Counted from the first letter of the stretch, positions 1 through 9,355 are shown. The stretch: DNA of 64,000 bases from Paenibacillus sp. E222 (GCF_013401555.1 NZ_CP058552.1:3348001-3412000); one strand, 5' to 3'. The notes: generated from the sequence alone by a model not told the origin. Numbers and translations: made by a program.

Positions 1-1
1 A

Positions 2-3000
2 AGTGCGTTTTCTTTCTGGCAGGAGCTGGAGCAGGCGGCACCACTAATGCAGGAACTGTCCAAGCTGGTCAGTGCATTTGGAGAGCGATATCGACAGGCC
101 AAGCAGGAACGCGGTCAGGTCGATTTCAGTGACCTGGAGCATTACTGTCTTCATATTTTGCGTCATGAGGATTCAACCCCCGAGCTGTCCATGCCTTCGG
201 ATGCAGCAATGGAATATCGGGCACGTTTCGATGAAGTGCTGCTGGATGAATATCAGGATACCAATACAGTGCAGGAAGATATCGTCAGACTGATTTCCAG
301 AGAAAATCCAGGAAACCGATTCATGGTCGGTGATGTGAAACAGAGTATTTACCGTTTTCGTCTGGCTGAACCCGGTCTGTTTCTGAACAAGTATCGTCAA
401 TACGCAGCGAATTCGGATATGGGAGTGGACGGAGAGAGAGATTCATTGCATGCAGGAAGACGTATTGATCTTGCACGTAACTTCCGCAGTCGTGCAGAAG
501 TCGTCCATTCGGTCAATATGTTATTCAAGCAGCTCATGAATGAAGGGGTAGCCGAGATTGCCTATGATGAACGAGCGCAGCTCGCTTATGGAGCTACTTT
601 CCCGGAAGAGACGCTTGGAGATGAGGCTTACACACCTGAACTCATGCTGATCGATCGTCAAGGCGGAGGACCTGATCTCACGGAAAGCACGGACGAGAAT
701 GGGGATGCGCTGCCTTCTGCTGAGTTGGAAAGTGCCGAGCTCGAAACCGCCCAGCTGGAGGCTCGGGCCATCGCTCGCCGTATTCGTGAAATGGTTGGAG
801 ATACGGATAAACCAGCCCTCAACGTTTACGATAAAGCCCTCAAATCCATGCGACCTGCGCGTTATGGAGACATTGTTATTTTGCTGCGTTCTGCCCTGAT
901 GTGGGCTCCACTCATGATTGAGGAATTCAGACAGCAGGGTATTCCTGCCGGAGGGGAGCAAAGCAAAGGGTATTTCCAGGCGACGGAAGTGGAAGTGATG
1001 TTGTCCTTGCTGCAGATTGTGGATAATCCAAGGCAGGATATCCCGCTTGCTTCCGTGCTTCGTTCGCCGATTGTCGGACTAGATGAAGAGGAACTGGCTC
1101 AGATTCGCCTTGGGGACAAGCGACAGTCTTTCTATGATGCTGTTGTTTCAGCTACAGGAGCATTCACTAGTTCGTTGAATGTTTTCGGGCAGCATGGTGA
1201 GAAAGTTTCAAATTCGAATTCATCTGCAATCCAGCTGCAATGGCCCGAAGTCTGGTCAGAAATGGAACAGGGGCAGCGGGAGTCGGCAGTATCCGCCGAG
1301 GCAGACGCTATCGAAGACATACATGAATCCTCTGTTCAGGCAGATACAGATGAGGTTCTGGATGCCGGTACAGATGCAAGTATGGGTGGACGTATAAGCG
1401 ATGATGCAGATAAGGAAAACGGTACCAGCACAGAGCTGCAACAAAAGTTAATTCGCTTTATGCGTCAGTTGGAACAGTGGCGGCTTGAAGCGAGACAAGG
1501 CAGCCTGAGTGAACTCATTTGGCGTATGTATCGGGAAACGGGTTATCTGGACTGGGTTGGTGGCCTACCTGGAGGCATGCAGCGTCAAAGTAATTTGAAG
1601 GCTCTATATGATCGCGCGCGGCAATATGAGGAGGCAACGGCCAATCGTGGATTGTTCCGCTTCCTGACTTATGTGTCCAGACTACGTGAGAATGGGGGAG
1701 ATCTCGGCACCGTAGCAGGTGGTTCTGGTGAGCAGGATAATGCGGTACGCATCATGACAATTCACCGAAGTAAGGGCTTGGAGTTCCCTATTGTTTTTGT
1801 CGGGGGCATATCCAAAATGTTCAATCAGCAGGATCTGAATTCGCCGTTTCTGATGCATAAGGAGCTGGGATTTGGCCCGAGGTTTGTAGATCGTGAGAAG
1901 CGGGTTGCCTATCCAACCTTGGCGAATCTGGCGATTCGTCGTCGTGCCCAGTTTGAGCTGCTTGCCGAAGAGATGCGGGTGCTCTATGTGGCCCTGACCC
2001 GTCCAAAGGAGAAAATGATTCTCGTTGGTACGGTGAAAGATGTTGTTAAAAAGGCAGTGGCTTGGTCTCAGATTAAGGACAGTCCGGAACGGGTATTGCC
2101 TGACTATCTTCTTGCAGCCGGACGTAGCTATCTGGACTGGATCGGTCCATCCTTGATGAGACATCCAGACGCAGCTTTGCTGCGTGCACTTGCGGGAGGC
2201 ACTGATTCATATGCTGCCTGCCTTGTGGATGATGAATCACGTTGGGGCATTTCCGTCATTTCTGCTGATCAAGTATCCCGGGAAATAGTTGTGGATCAGA
2301 CACTTGGTGAAGAAGACGGCATGACAGAAGTGCGGAAACATCGAATTGCTGCCCTAAAAGCAGTTCAGCCTGTGGAGCTGTTTCCTTCCTCAACTGAAGA
2401 AGAGATGATGGAGGACACACAAGATGCAGCTCCACGAGACATCAGTGAGGAAGATGTATCTACAATAGGTCAGCAAGAGGGTGTACAGCTGCTTCGTGAA
2501 GTGGATAAACGGCTTTCTTGGACGTATCCTCATCTAGCAGCAACGCAAGTAGCTGCCAGCACATCGGTTACCGAACTGAAGACATTGCTAGCCATGCAGA
2601 ATCACCAGTCGTTACAGATGATGGAGAAAGTTGAAGAACAATCTGCGTCGTTCGTGGATTCTGAGGGGTATGAAGTGAAGGATGGAGGTTCGTCCTTTAA
2701 ATTGCACCTGCGTCGTCCCAAATTCATGGAGGAGAAACAATTGACTGGAGCCGAACGAGGAACGGTGTATCATACGTTGATGCAGCATCTTCCTGTAGAT
2801 GGTTCACCCGTTGATTCGCAAATCGTTGAGCAGACACTTTTGCGGTTAGTTGAGCTCCAGATTTTGCTCCCTCATCAGGCAGAGGTTATTGAGTCTGATC
2901 AACTGGCCGGATTTTTCAATACAGAGCCTGGGACAGAACTGTTGCGTGCGGAGTGGGTGAAACGGGAGATCCCGTTTATTTATGGACTCCCGGCACATCA

Positions 3001-3328
3001 TTCTCCTGCGGAATGGCTCCATAATCTGTTACCAGATGCTGGCATGCAAACGTTGGAGGAAGACAGTAAGATGCAGGCATCACTTGAAAATGAGACCGTG
3101 CTGGTACAGGGGATTATTGACTGCCTGTATGAAGTGGATGGCGAGCTTGTTTTGCTCGATTACAAGACAGATCGGGTGTTGGAGCATCGGGGTGGACTGG
3201 ACAAACTGACGGAAAACTATCGTTTCCAGCTGGAGCTGTATGCCCGGGCTATTGAGGATATTCTGGGTCGGAAGGTCGACCGGAAGTGGTTGTACTTTTT
3301 TGATGGCGGACATGCTGTGAAATTATAA
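2..3328 (+). CDS. addA: ATP-dependent helicase/nuclease subunit A, AddA (5' truncated)
   Basis: Catalytic subunit of the AddAB helicase-nuclease that resects double-strand breaks for RecA. The reading frame is open from base 2, so the N-terminus with the Walker A motif lies outside the window. Visible UvrD-type motifs are DEYQDTN (near 245), VGDVKQSIYRFR, LARNFRS, MTIHRSKGLEFP (near 1755) and VLYVALTRPKEK (near 1980). The C-terminal nuclease domain shows GTVYHTLMQHL, GIIDCL and DYKTDR (near 3159). About 1,108 residues are present; family members run to roughly 1,200-1,400. Two acidic, low-complexity stretches (about 1190-1440 and 2270-2480) look like linker insertions. sbcD and sbcC follow, forming an end-processing cluster as in other Bacillales. 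Confidence 0.96.
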   Translation, partial: SAFSFWQELEQAAPLMQELSKLVSAFGERYRQAKQERGQVDFSDLEHYCLHILRHEDSTPELSMPSDAAMEYRARFDEVLLDEYQDTNTVQEDIVRLISRENPGNRFMVGDVKQSIYRFRLAEPGLFLNKYRQYAANSDMGVDGERDSLHAGRRIDLARNFRSRAEVVHSVNMLFKQLMNEGVAEIAYDERAQLAYGATFPEETLGDEAYTPELMLIDRQGGGPDLTESTDENGDALPSAELESAELETAQLEARAIARRIREMVGDTDKPALNVYDKALKSMRPARYGDIVILLRSALMWAPLMIEEFRQQGIPAGGEQSKGYFQATEVEVMLSLLQIVDNPRQDIPLASVLRSPIVGLDEEELAQIRLGDKRQSFYDAVVSATGAFTSSLNVFGQHGEKVSNSNSSAIQLQWPEVWSEMEQGQRESAVSAEADAIEDIHESSVQADTDEVLDAGTDASMGGRISDDADKENGTSTELQQKLIRFMRQLEQWRLEARQGSLSELIWRMYRETGYLDWVGGLPGGMQRQSNLKALYDRARQYEEATANRGLFRFLTYVSRLRENGGDLGTVAGGSGEQDNAVRIMTIHRSKGLEFPIVFVGGISKMFNQQDLNSPFLMHKELGFGPRFVDREKRVAYPTLANLAIRRRAQFELLAEEMRVLYVALTRPKEKMILVGTVKDVVKKAVAWSQIKDSPERVLPDYLLAAGRSYLDWIGPSLMRHPDAALLRALAGGTDSYAACLVDDESRWGISVISADQVSREIVVDQTLGEEDGMTEVRKHRIAALKAVQPVELFPSSTEEEMMEDTQDAAPRDISEEDVSTIGQQEGVQLLREVDKRLSWTYPHLAATQVAASTSVTELKTLLAMQNHQSLQMMEKVEEQSASFVDSEGYEVKDGGSSFKLHLRRPKFMEEKQLTGAERGTVYHTLMQHLPVDGSPVDSQIVEQTLLRLVELQILLPHQAEVIESDQLAGFFNTEPGTELLRAEWVKREIPFIYGLPAHHSPAEWLHNLLPDAGMQTLEEDSKMQASLENETVLVQGIIDCLYEVDGELVLLDYKTDRVLEHRGGLDKLTENYRFQLELYARAIEDILGRKVDRKWLYFFDGGHAVKL

Positions 3329-3397
3329 AGTGAAATTTAAAACGGCGGGATGAATTTGTATCATCGGATTTTGCATGAGAGAGGGGTTGAACGGACG

Positions 3398-4582
3398 ATG
3401 CGTATTTTGCACACAGGGGACTGGCATCTAGGGAAAACGCTGGAGGGACGGAGCCGGCTGCGAGAGCAGGAGGATTTTGTGGATGAGCTTGTCAGGCTCG
3501 CGGATGAGCAGCAGGCAGATGCCATATTGATGGCTGGAGACGTGTATGATTCTGTAAATCCGCCTGCATCGGCGGAACAGCTTTTTTATGAGGCTGCGGC
3601 GCGTCTGACGGAACAAGGGAGACCTCTTGTGGTGATTGCGGGAAACCATGATCAGCCGGAGCGAGTGGCTTCGGTGACCCCGCTTGTGAACAGACAGGGA
3701 ATTACACTTGTAGGTATGCCTACTTCAGAAGCAGTTACGATCCATGCCAAGCGAACTGGAGAGACTGCGCAGATTGCTGCATTGCCATATCCCTCGGAAG
3801 CGCGACTGAACGAACTGCTGACAACGGATGGGGACGAGAATGTGCTTCGTCAGGCTTACAGTCGCCGGGTTGGCATGTTAATGCAGCGTCTGGCTGCTTC
3901 TTTTCGTCCGGATACGGTGAATTTGGCGATGAGTCATATTTATGTTCTGGGCGGAGTGGAGAGTGATTCGGAACGTCCCATTCAGGTAGGGGGGGCCTAT
4001 ACGGTCGACCCTTCTGCATTGTCAACAGGTGCGCAATATACAGCACTGGGGCATCTCCATCGTGCGCAGGCAGTAAAAGGTGACGGTGTGATACGGTATA
4101 GTGGCTCTCCACTGGCCTACAGTTTCTCCGAAGCGGGGCAGAGCAAGTCCGTCACCATGGTTGATCTGGCACCAGGGGGTGCCGCAAGCGTGGAAGAAGT
4201 GCTGTTGACCTCCGGACGTCCACTTGTGCGCTGGAAGGCGCGTGGCGGTCTGGCTGAAGTTTATCGATGGCTGGATGAAGGGCGTGATCCTCAGGCTTTT
4301 ATTGATATGGAAGTATGGCTGGATGACGCCATGTCTCTGAAAGAAATCCAGCAGCTCCGTAAGTCGCATGACGGGATCATCCATATCCGTCCGGTGTATC
4401 CCGAGATGGCAGCCGCAGGGCTTTTGGAGCAACGGTCCGAGCTTCCGGTACATGAGCTTTTCCGCAAATTTTATCAGCGTCAGACAGGTGGGGCATTACC
4501 TGAAGACAGTCTGGTTCAACTGTTCCTGGAACTTGTCGATGAGGACGAGCCGGGTGTGCGTGAGGAGGTCGAGGGAAATTGA
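3398..4582 (+). CDS. sbcD: Exonuclease SbcCD subunit D
   Basis: Mre11-like metallophosphoesterase that, with SbcC, cuts DNA hairpins and protein-blocked ends. Metal-binding motifs are in order: GDWHLG at the N-terminus, AGDVYDS, AGNHDQ, MSHIYV and GHLHRAQ. The frame is open from 3350, but the ATG at 3398 is chosen because it follows GAGAGGGG and gives the standard start MRILHTGDWH; length is then 394 residues, normal for the family. Its stop codon overlaps the TTG start of sbcC (TTGA), which indicates translational coupling of the two subunits. Confidence 0.95.
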   Translation: MRILHTGDWHLGKTLEGRSRLREQEDFVDELVRLADEQQADAILMAGDVYDSVNPPASAEQLFYEAAARLTEQGRPLVVIAGNHDQPERVASVTPLVNRQGITLVGMPTSEAVTIHAKRTGETAQIAALPYPSEARLNELLTTDGDENVLRQAYSRRVGMLMQRLAASFRPDTVNLAMSHIYVLGGVESDSERPIQVGGAYTVDPSALSTGAQYTALGHLHRAQAVKGDGVIRYSGSPLAYSFSEAGQSKSVTMVDLAPGGAASVEEVLLTSGRPLVRWKARGGLAEVYRWLDEGRDPQAFIDMEVWLDDAMSLKEIQQLRKSHDGIIHIRPVYPEMAAAGLLEQRSELPVHELFRKFYQRQTGGALPEDSLVQLFLELVDEDEPGVREEVEGN

Positions 4583-7500
4583 AGCCGATTTTATTGAAAG
4601 TTGCTGGCCTGCAAAGTTATCGGGAGGCTCAGGAGATTGATTTTACCGTATTGACGGAAACGGGACTGTTCGGCATTTTTGGTCCTACAGGCAGTGGGAA
4701 GTCTTCTTTGCTCGACGCGATTACGCTGGCGATGTACGGAAAAGTGGAACGTGCGGTTAATGGTACCCAGGGAATCATGAATCACGCTGAGGATTCGTTG
4801 TCCGTTGCTTTTACATTTGAACTTGTATCGGCAGAAGGCACAAGAAGATTTCGGGTGGAACGACGTTTCAAACGAAACAATGAGGTTTCGGTGAGCAACA
4901 CCATCAGCAAATTCATTGAGACCGTCAACGGAGAGGAACAGGTGCTGGCTGATAAACTGGCAGACGTGAACCGATGCGTTGAAGATGTAATCGGATTGAA
5001 AATGGATGATTTTACGCGAGCCGTTGTGCTTCCACAAGGTAAATTCGCTGAGTTTCTATCGCTGAAAGGCAGTGAAAGACGCCAGATGCTTCAACGTTTA
5101 TTCCATTTGGAGAAGTATGGAGATCAGCTTGCCATCAAGCTCAGCCGGCGGGTGAAGGATAATGATATGGTTCATCAGTCATTGGCGGCGGAGCAGCAGG
5201 GGCTTGGGAATGCGAGCAAAGAGACGTTGGCAGAAACGGAGCTTCTTCTTCAAGCTGCTGTGAAACAGTCTGAATTGTCACGCAAAACGCTTGATGAAGC
5301 GATGAAGGAAGCTGAAGAGCTTGGCAAAGTTCGTGAGTTAAGCCATGAACGTCAAGCTCGTATGGAGGAACACGAAAAGCTGAAAGCACGTTCACCACAG
5401 ATCGAAGCTGGGGAACAACGGCTGAAACAGGCCGGGGCGGCAGATGCGATCCTCCCTTCATTGCAGACGATGCGTGATGCAGCAGCACAGCAGAAGTTGC
5501 GTGAGGATGCAGCCGGCATTGCTCACCAGCAAGCGGTGGAACATGAACGGCTGTCTGTACTGGAAGCCGAGAAGGCCGAAACGGCCCGTGTACAGATGGC
5601 TGAGGAAGAACCAAAGTTGCTGCTTCGATTGGAACAGCTGGAACAGGCCAAGGAGTTACAGCGGGAACGTGACGGGCTCCGTGAGGATCGTACACGTCTT
5701 AAGCAGCTTTTGGACAAAGGGCAGGCTGAGCAGAGTGTCATCGGACAACAGCTGGAGAAGGAGAAAGAACTACAGCAGCGTGGCCGCAAACGGCGGGAAG
5801 AATTACAGGAAAGCCTCAAGCCGAATGAAGTGAAGTCCGAAGAACGCAGACAGCTGCAGGCCGCACTGGAATTGAAGCATCGATTGGATACTGCGGCGGA
5901 GCAATTGCGCCAAAACAAGGCTGAGATGGAAGCTAATAAGCAGTCGGCTGAACAGGGGGCAGACAGGCTGAAGCTGGCTGCCCAGGAAGAGAGCCGTCTG
6001 AGTGAACAGCGTCAGCATCTGATCGGAAAGGCGGCAATGGGTCTGGAGGCCTTGCTTGCCTGTGAGCAGGACATTGGCCGCGAACAGAGCCTGCTGGCCA
6101 AGGCGGAGGAGCAGCTGCGCGGAACCATGCGTGAGCAGGAGCTGCATCGGCTCTCCTCCGCCTTGCGCGCCGAGCTGCGCGACGGCGAGCCATGCCCGGT
6201 GTGCGGCTCCGCACACCACCCGCTCCCGGCGGCGCCGCCGGGAGAAGGTCCGCCCGCAGGCGATGCGGACCTGGAACTGCTGCGCAGCCTGCATGCGGAG
6301 CTGCAGGAGCTGCAGGAGCTGCGCTTTGGGCTGCGCCAGCAGCTGCACGAACGTCGCAGCCTGCTGACGCAGCTTGGCGCTGCGGCCGGCGAAGCCCCGG
6401 CCGCAGCCGAGGCCGCGCCTGCGGCTGCGGAGCCGGAGCCCGCCGGTTCGCCCGTACACGGGCGCTCCCCGGCGGACTGGGCGGAGCGTGCCGCCGCGCT
6501 ACGCGAAGCCGCGCGGGCGCTGGCCGCAGCCGCAGCGCCGCTGCAAGCGGAAGCCGCCGCGTTGCAGCAGGCGGCTTCAGGCGCGCAGCAGCGCCGCATG
6601 GAAGCGGCGGCTGCGCAGGAGGCCGGCCAAGCCGGACTCGCCCAGGCGGAGCGCCGGTTGGCCGAGAGCGAGGCCGCCGCAGCCGCATTGCACGGCCGCT
6701 GGGCCGCGGAATTGCCAGGCATCGCCCAAGAGCAGGCCATGGCCCTCCACCAGGCGATGCAGGAGCGCGACGCGCGCGCAGAAGACATCAAGGAACGGCT
6801 GAACAAAAGTGTGACGTTCCTTGAGGAAAAGGAACAGCTCGTACAGTCCCTCCAGCAGAAGCTGGTTGAGTTGGACAAACAGCTGATCCAGTGGCAAACG
6901 GAATGGCAAGGGAACAGCAAACAGCTCGCCGAGAAGGAAGAACGTTTGCGCCAATGGGTTGGCGAGCAGCGGGTCGAGGATTTGATTGCTGCGGCTCAGA
7001 CTCGATTGGATGAGCTGCGGAAAATTGCTGCCGATTCAGCCCAGCGTTTCAAGGAAGCGGATGCGTTGAAACAGGAATCGGCCAAGAGGGATGTCATGGC
7101 TCATCAAGCAGCAGCCTCGGCAGCAGAGCATTTGCAGCAGGCACAGGAACGCTGGAAGCAATTGCTGGATCAATCGCCATTTGACTCCGAGAGTGCCGTT
7201 GTGGAAGCAGCCCTTCCTTCCCAGGAAGCAGAGCGGCTGGCGGCGGAAATTCAGCAGCATCGGGAGCGTGATCGTGAACTTGTTTCCCAATTGCGTGAGC
7301 TGGAACAAAAACTGGGCGGTGCTGTTGTATCCGAGGAACAATGGTTGGCATGCACTGAGCGACTGAAGCAGTCTCGTGCAGAGGATGAAGCGGCACTTAG
7401 AGCCAAGGCGCGTGCAGAACGGGATCTGGAAGATGTGCAGCAGCGACATGTTCGCTGGACGGAGTTGGAGAACAAACGGGTGGAAGTCAGCCGACAAGGT

Positions 7501-8007
7501 GAGATGCTTAGCAAACTGCAAGCAGCTTTCAGAGGTAATGCGTTTGTCGAGTATATTGCAGAAGAACAGCTGATGCAGGTCAGTCAGGCTGCTTCACAGC
7601 GTCTGCGCTTCCTGACCAAACAACGTTATTCACTTGAGGTGGATTCAGGCGGCGGCTTTGTCATCTGTGATGATGCAAACGGTGGAGTCAAACGTCCGGT
7701 GTCCACCTTGTCTGGTGGAGAGACGTTCCTGACCTCGTTGTCACTGGCCCTGGCTCTGTCTGCCCAGATTCAGCTGCGCGGCCAGTACCCGCTGCAATTT
7801 TTCTTCCTGGATGAAGGCTTTGGTACACTTGACCCTGAATTGCTGGATACCGTCATTACATCGTTAGAAAAACTGCATGATGACCGTCTTGCCGTCGGTA
7901 TTATCAGCCACGTTCCGGAGCTGCGAGCACGCTTGCCACGCAAACTTGTAGTTATTCCAGCGGGCGAAGCCGGAGCTGGCTCTCGCGTAGTATTGGAAAC
8001 ATTATAG
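4579..8007 (+). CDS. sbcC: Exonuclease SbcCD subunit C
   Basis: Rad50-like SMC ATPase partner of SbcD. Walker A GPTGSGKSS lies near residue 35, the zinc-hook CPVCG near residue 539, the ABC signature LSGGE near 1043 and Walker B FFFLDEGFGTLD near 1074; long coiled-coil arms lie between. Length is 1,142 residues. The start is a TTG overlapping the sbcD stop and preceded by GAGGAGGTCGAGGG. From the zinc hook on (about 6120-6790) the gene becomes very GC-rich and encodes alanine/glutamate/arginine-rich coiled coil, unlike the rest of the gene; long spurious ORFs on both strands result. The reading frame itself is intact, so I treat it as one functional gene. Confidence 0.95.
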   Translation: MKPILLKVAGLQSYREAQEIDFTVLTETGLFGIFGPTGSGKSSLLDAITLAMYGKVERAVNGTQGIMNHAEDSLSVAFTFELVSAEGTRRFRVERRFKRNNEVSVSNTISKFIETVNGEEQVLADKLADVNRCVEDVIGLKMDDFTRAVVLPQGKFAEFLSLKGSERRQMLQRLFHLEKYGDQLAIKLSRRVKDNDMVHQSLAAEQQGLGNASKETLAETELLLQAAVKQSELSRKTLDEAMKEAEELGKVRELSHERQARMEEHEKLKARSPQIEAGEQRLKQAGAADAILPSLQTMRDAAAQQKLREDAAGIAHQQAVEHERLSVLEAEKAETARVQMAEEEPKLLLRLEQLEQAKELQRERDGLREDRTRLKQLLDKGQAEQSVIGQQLEKEKELQQRGRKRREELQESLKPNEVKSEERRQLQAALELKHRLDTAAEQLRQNKAEMEANKQSAEQGADRLKLAAQEESRLSEQRQHLIGKAAMGLEALLACEQDIGREQSLLAKAEEQLRGTMREQELHRLSSALRAELRDGEPCPVCGSAHHPLPAAPPGEGPPAGDADLELLRSLHAELQELQELRFGLRQQLHERRSLLTQLGAAAGEAPAAAEAAPAAAEPEPAGSPVHGRSPADWAERAAALREAARALAAAAAPLQAEAAALQQAASGAQQRRMEAAAAQEAGQAGLAQAERRLAESEAAAAALHGRWAAELPGIAQEQAMALHQAMQERDARAEDIKERLNKSVTFLEEKEQLVQSLQQKLVELDKQLIQWQTEWQGNSKQLAEKEERLRQWVGEQRVEDLIAAAQTRLDELRKIAADSAQRFKEADALKQESAKRDVMAHQAAASAAEHLQQAQERWKQLLDQSPFDSESAVVEAALPSQEAERLAAEIQQHRERDRELVSQLRELEQKLGGAVVSEEQWLACTERLKQSRAEDEAALRAKARAERDLEDVQQRHVRWTELENKRVEVSRQGEMLSKLQAAFRGNAFVEYIAEEQLMQVSQAASQRLRFLTKQRYSLEVDSGGGFVICDDANGGVKRPVSTLSGGETFLTSLSLALALSAQIQLRGQYPLQFFFLDEGFGTLDPELLDTVITSLEKLHDDRLAVGIISHVPELRARLPRKLVVIPAGEAGAGSRVVLETL

Positions 8008-8055
8008 GAACTTGAACACAGAACACATACGATTGAATGACCCTCGGTTGGGATG

Positions 8056-8092
8056 CCCTCAGGAACCGGCCGTACAAGGTTGTTCCTGAGGG
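8056..8092 (+). terminator. Perfect 11-bp hairpin after sbcC
   Basis: CCCTCAGGAAC (8056-8066) pairs perfectly with GTTCCTGAGGG (8082-8092) around a 15-nt loop, 49 bases after the sbcC stop. There is no T-run after it, so it may stabilise the mRNA end or act as a weak terminator rather than a classical intrinsic one. Confidence 0.45.
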
Positions 8093-8226
8093 GGGATCTC
8101 TGATTGATTGAGTGTTGTTGGTTTGAATCTCATTATATATATTCGTTGTAACAGTTGAGTGAGATAGCTCACAGATACAGGTTCATCCTGTTGTTATACT
8201 ACAGTTAAGCCGACAAACTTTATGTT

Positions 8227-8330
8227 AAGCACCCCGGCGGACGTCTGATCAGGAATAATCCTGGTTAGACGTCCGCGACAGCAGACTTCCGCATGGAAAC
8301 TGCAACGGGGTGCTTCTTTTTTCTTTTTTA
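8227..8330 (+). ncRNA. Structured RNA candidate: three-way junction ending in a terminator
   Basis: AAGCACCCCG (8227-8236) pairs with CGGGGTGCTT (8306-8315) to close a junction holding two hairpins. Hairpin 1 is GCGGACGTCT (8237-8246) with AGACGTCCGC (8267-8276), continued by CAGGA/TCCTG around an ATAA loop. Hairpin 2 is GCAG/CTGC plus TTCC/GGAA (8281-8303). A long T-rich run follows directly (8314-8329), so the outer stem can terminate transcription. A possible -10 (TATACT, 8195-8200) lies just upstream, without a clear -35. It could be a small RNA, a cis-regulatory leader of the next gene or an elaborate terminator of sbcC. I do not recognise it as a known riboswitch. The rest of the 8008-8437 gap shows nothing else. 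Confidence 0.5.
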
Positions 8331-8437
8331 ATAGGCACTTATGTTGGAACTCTTGTCATTCACAGTGTCATTTCGCCCAGATCTGAATACCATGAAAGGG
8401 TGATGAAGAGCAGAACAGATTCTGGAGGCGATTGATC

Positions 8438-8782
8438 GTGGAAAAGGTAGAAGCGAAGAAACTGTGTAAGGAACACATGCATCGCTATGTATGTATACAG
8501 ATGCATGACGGTGCCCATTATGATGGCATCGTGGAAAATGTAGATGATGACATGATTTATTTGGCTGTTCCCGTGGGGCATGAAGCCATGGTTAATCATG
8601 CAAACGCAAACTGGGGACCGAATATGATGCCGGTTACTTATCCTGCTCATGCACGGGGATTCTTCCCGGGCTATGGTTACCCCTACCCCTACCCTTATTA
8701 TGGTTATGGTCGCAGAAGGTTCAATAGGTTGGTACTGCCTCTGATTGGCCTCACTGCCTTAACATTATTACCTTATTATTAA
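8438..8782 (+). CDS. Small LSm-like protein with a Tyr/Pro/Gly tract
   Basis: Unrecognised 114-residue protein. The GTG at 8438 is preferred to the TTG at 8432 because TGGAGG (8423-8428) is then 9 bases away. Residues about 10-45 alternate hydrophobic and polar positions around HDGAHYDGIVENVDDDMIYL, a pattern like the Sm1 region of Hfq/LSm beta barrels. This is followed by a tract GYGYPYPYPYYGYGRRR and a hydrophobic C-terminus. The combination suggests a small RNA- or membrane/coat-associated protein; no function can be assigned. It lies alone between two terminators. Confidence 0.7.
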   Translation: MEKVEAKKLCKEHMHRYVCIQMHDGAHYDGIVENVDDDMIYLAVPVGHEAMVNHANANWGPNMMPVTYPAHARGFFPGYGYPYPYPYYGYGRRRFNRLVLPLIGLTALTLLPYY

Positions 8783-8824
8783 TAGAATTGTGTGATGGAT
8801 TAATACGTGTGATGCGTATAATGA

Positions 8825-8881
8825 CCTTTTTCATCTGTGGTGAACGCTCAGCAGTCCACTAAGATGTGAAAGGTTTTTTTG
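8825..8881 (+). terminator. Intrinsic terminator
   Basis: CCTTTTTCATCT (8825-8836) faces AGATGTGAAAGG (8862-8873), with an inner GTGG/CCAC pair, followed by TTTTTTT. It ends the transcript of the small LSm-like gene. Confidence 0.85.
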
Positions 8882-8922
8882 TTGAAAATTCCGATCTTAG
8901 TCACATAGCTGAACAGGTTAAA

Positions 8923-8952
8923 TTGGACGTGAGTTTTCAGTTCCGGTATGAT
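8923..8952 (+). promoter_or_regulatory. SigA-type promoter for the HIT gene
   Basis: TTGGAC (8923-8928) and TATGAT (8947-8952) are separated by 18 bases and lie 43 bases before the HIT start codon. Confidence 0.6.
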
Positions 8953-8995
8953 AGAAGGGTATACATAATTTTAAAATCGAAGGAGGGTATGAACA

Positions 8996-9355
8996 ATGGA
9001 TTGCTTATTTTGCAAAATTGTAGAGGGCAGCATTCCCTCCAATAAGGTACTGGAGAATGACCATGTCATCGTCTTTCATGACATCCATCCCGCTGCACCG
9101 ACCCATGTACTCGTTATTCCCAAGAAACATATTGCTTCCATGAATGAAGTAACCGCGGAAGACTTGCCATTGATCGGTGAGATTCATTTGGCTGCGCAGG
9201 AAGCGGCCAAGCGTCTCGGTGTGGAAGAAACAGGTTACCGACTGATTAATAACTGCGGCAAGGATGGAGAACAGACCGTTCATCATCTGCACTATCATTT
9301 GCTTGGTGGGACCCGACTTGGGGTGTTGACAAGTTTGTCAGACTCTCACAAATAA
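8996..9355 (+). CDS. hit: HIT family protein (histidine triad nucleotide hydrolase)
   Basis: 119-residue histidine-triad protein, typical length for HinT/Hit nucleoside phosphoramidate or dinucleotide hydrolases. The N-terminal CLFCKIVEGSIPS is the usual HIT opening, and the triad HHLHYHLLGG lies near residue 95. A strong GGAGGG precedes the ATG. It has its own promoter and is monocistronic by spacing. The natural substrate of bacterial HIT proteins is poorly defined and cannot be read from the sequence. Confidence 0.93.
   Translation: MDCLFCKIVEGSIPSNKVLENDHVIVFHDIHPAAPTHVLVIPKKHIASMNEVTAEDLPLIGEIHLAAQEAAKRLGVEETGYRLINNCGKDGEQTVHHLHYHLLGGTRLGVLTSLSDSHK

Noticed and set aside
5933..6920. Several long ORFs on both strands within sbcC
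   Set aside because: They arise because the GC-rich segment has few stop codons; their proteins are low-complexity Ala/Arg/Pro or Ser/Ala/Cys strings with no start signals, and the sbcC frame is continuous.
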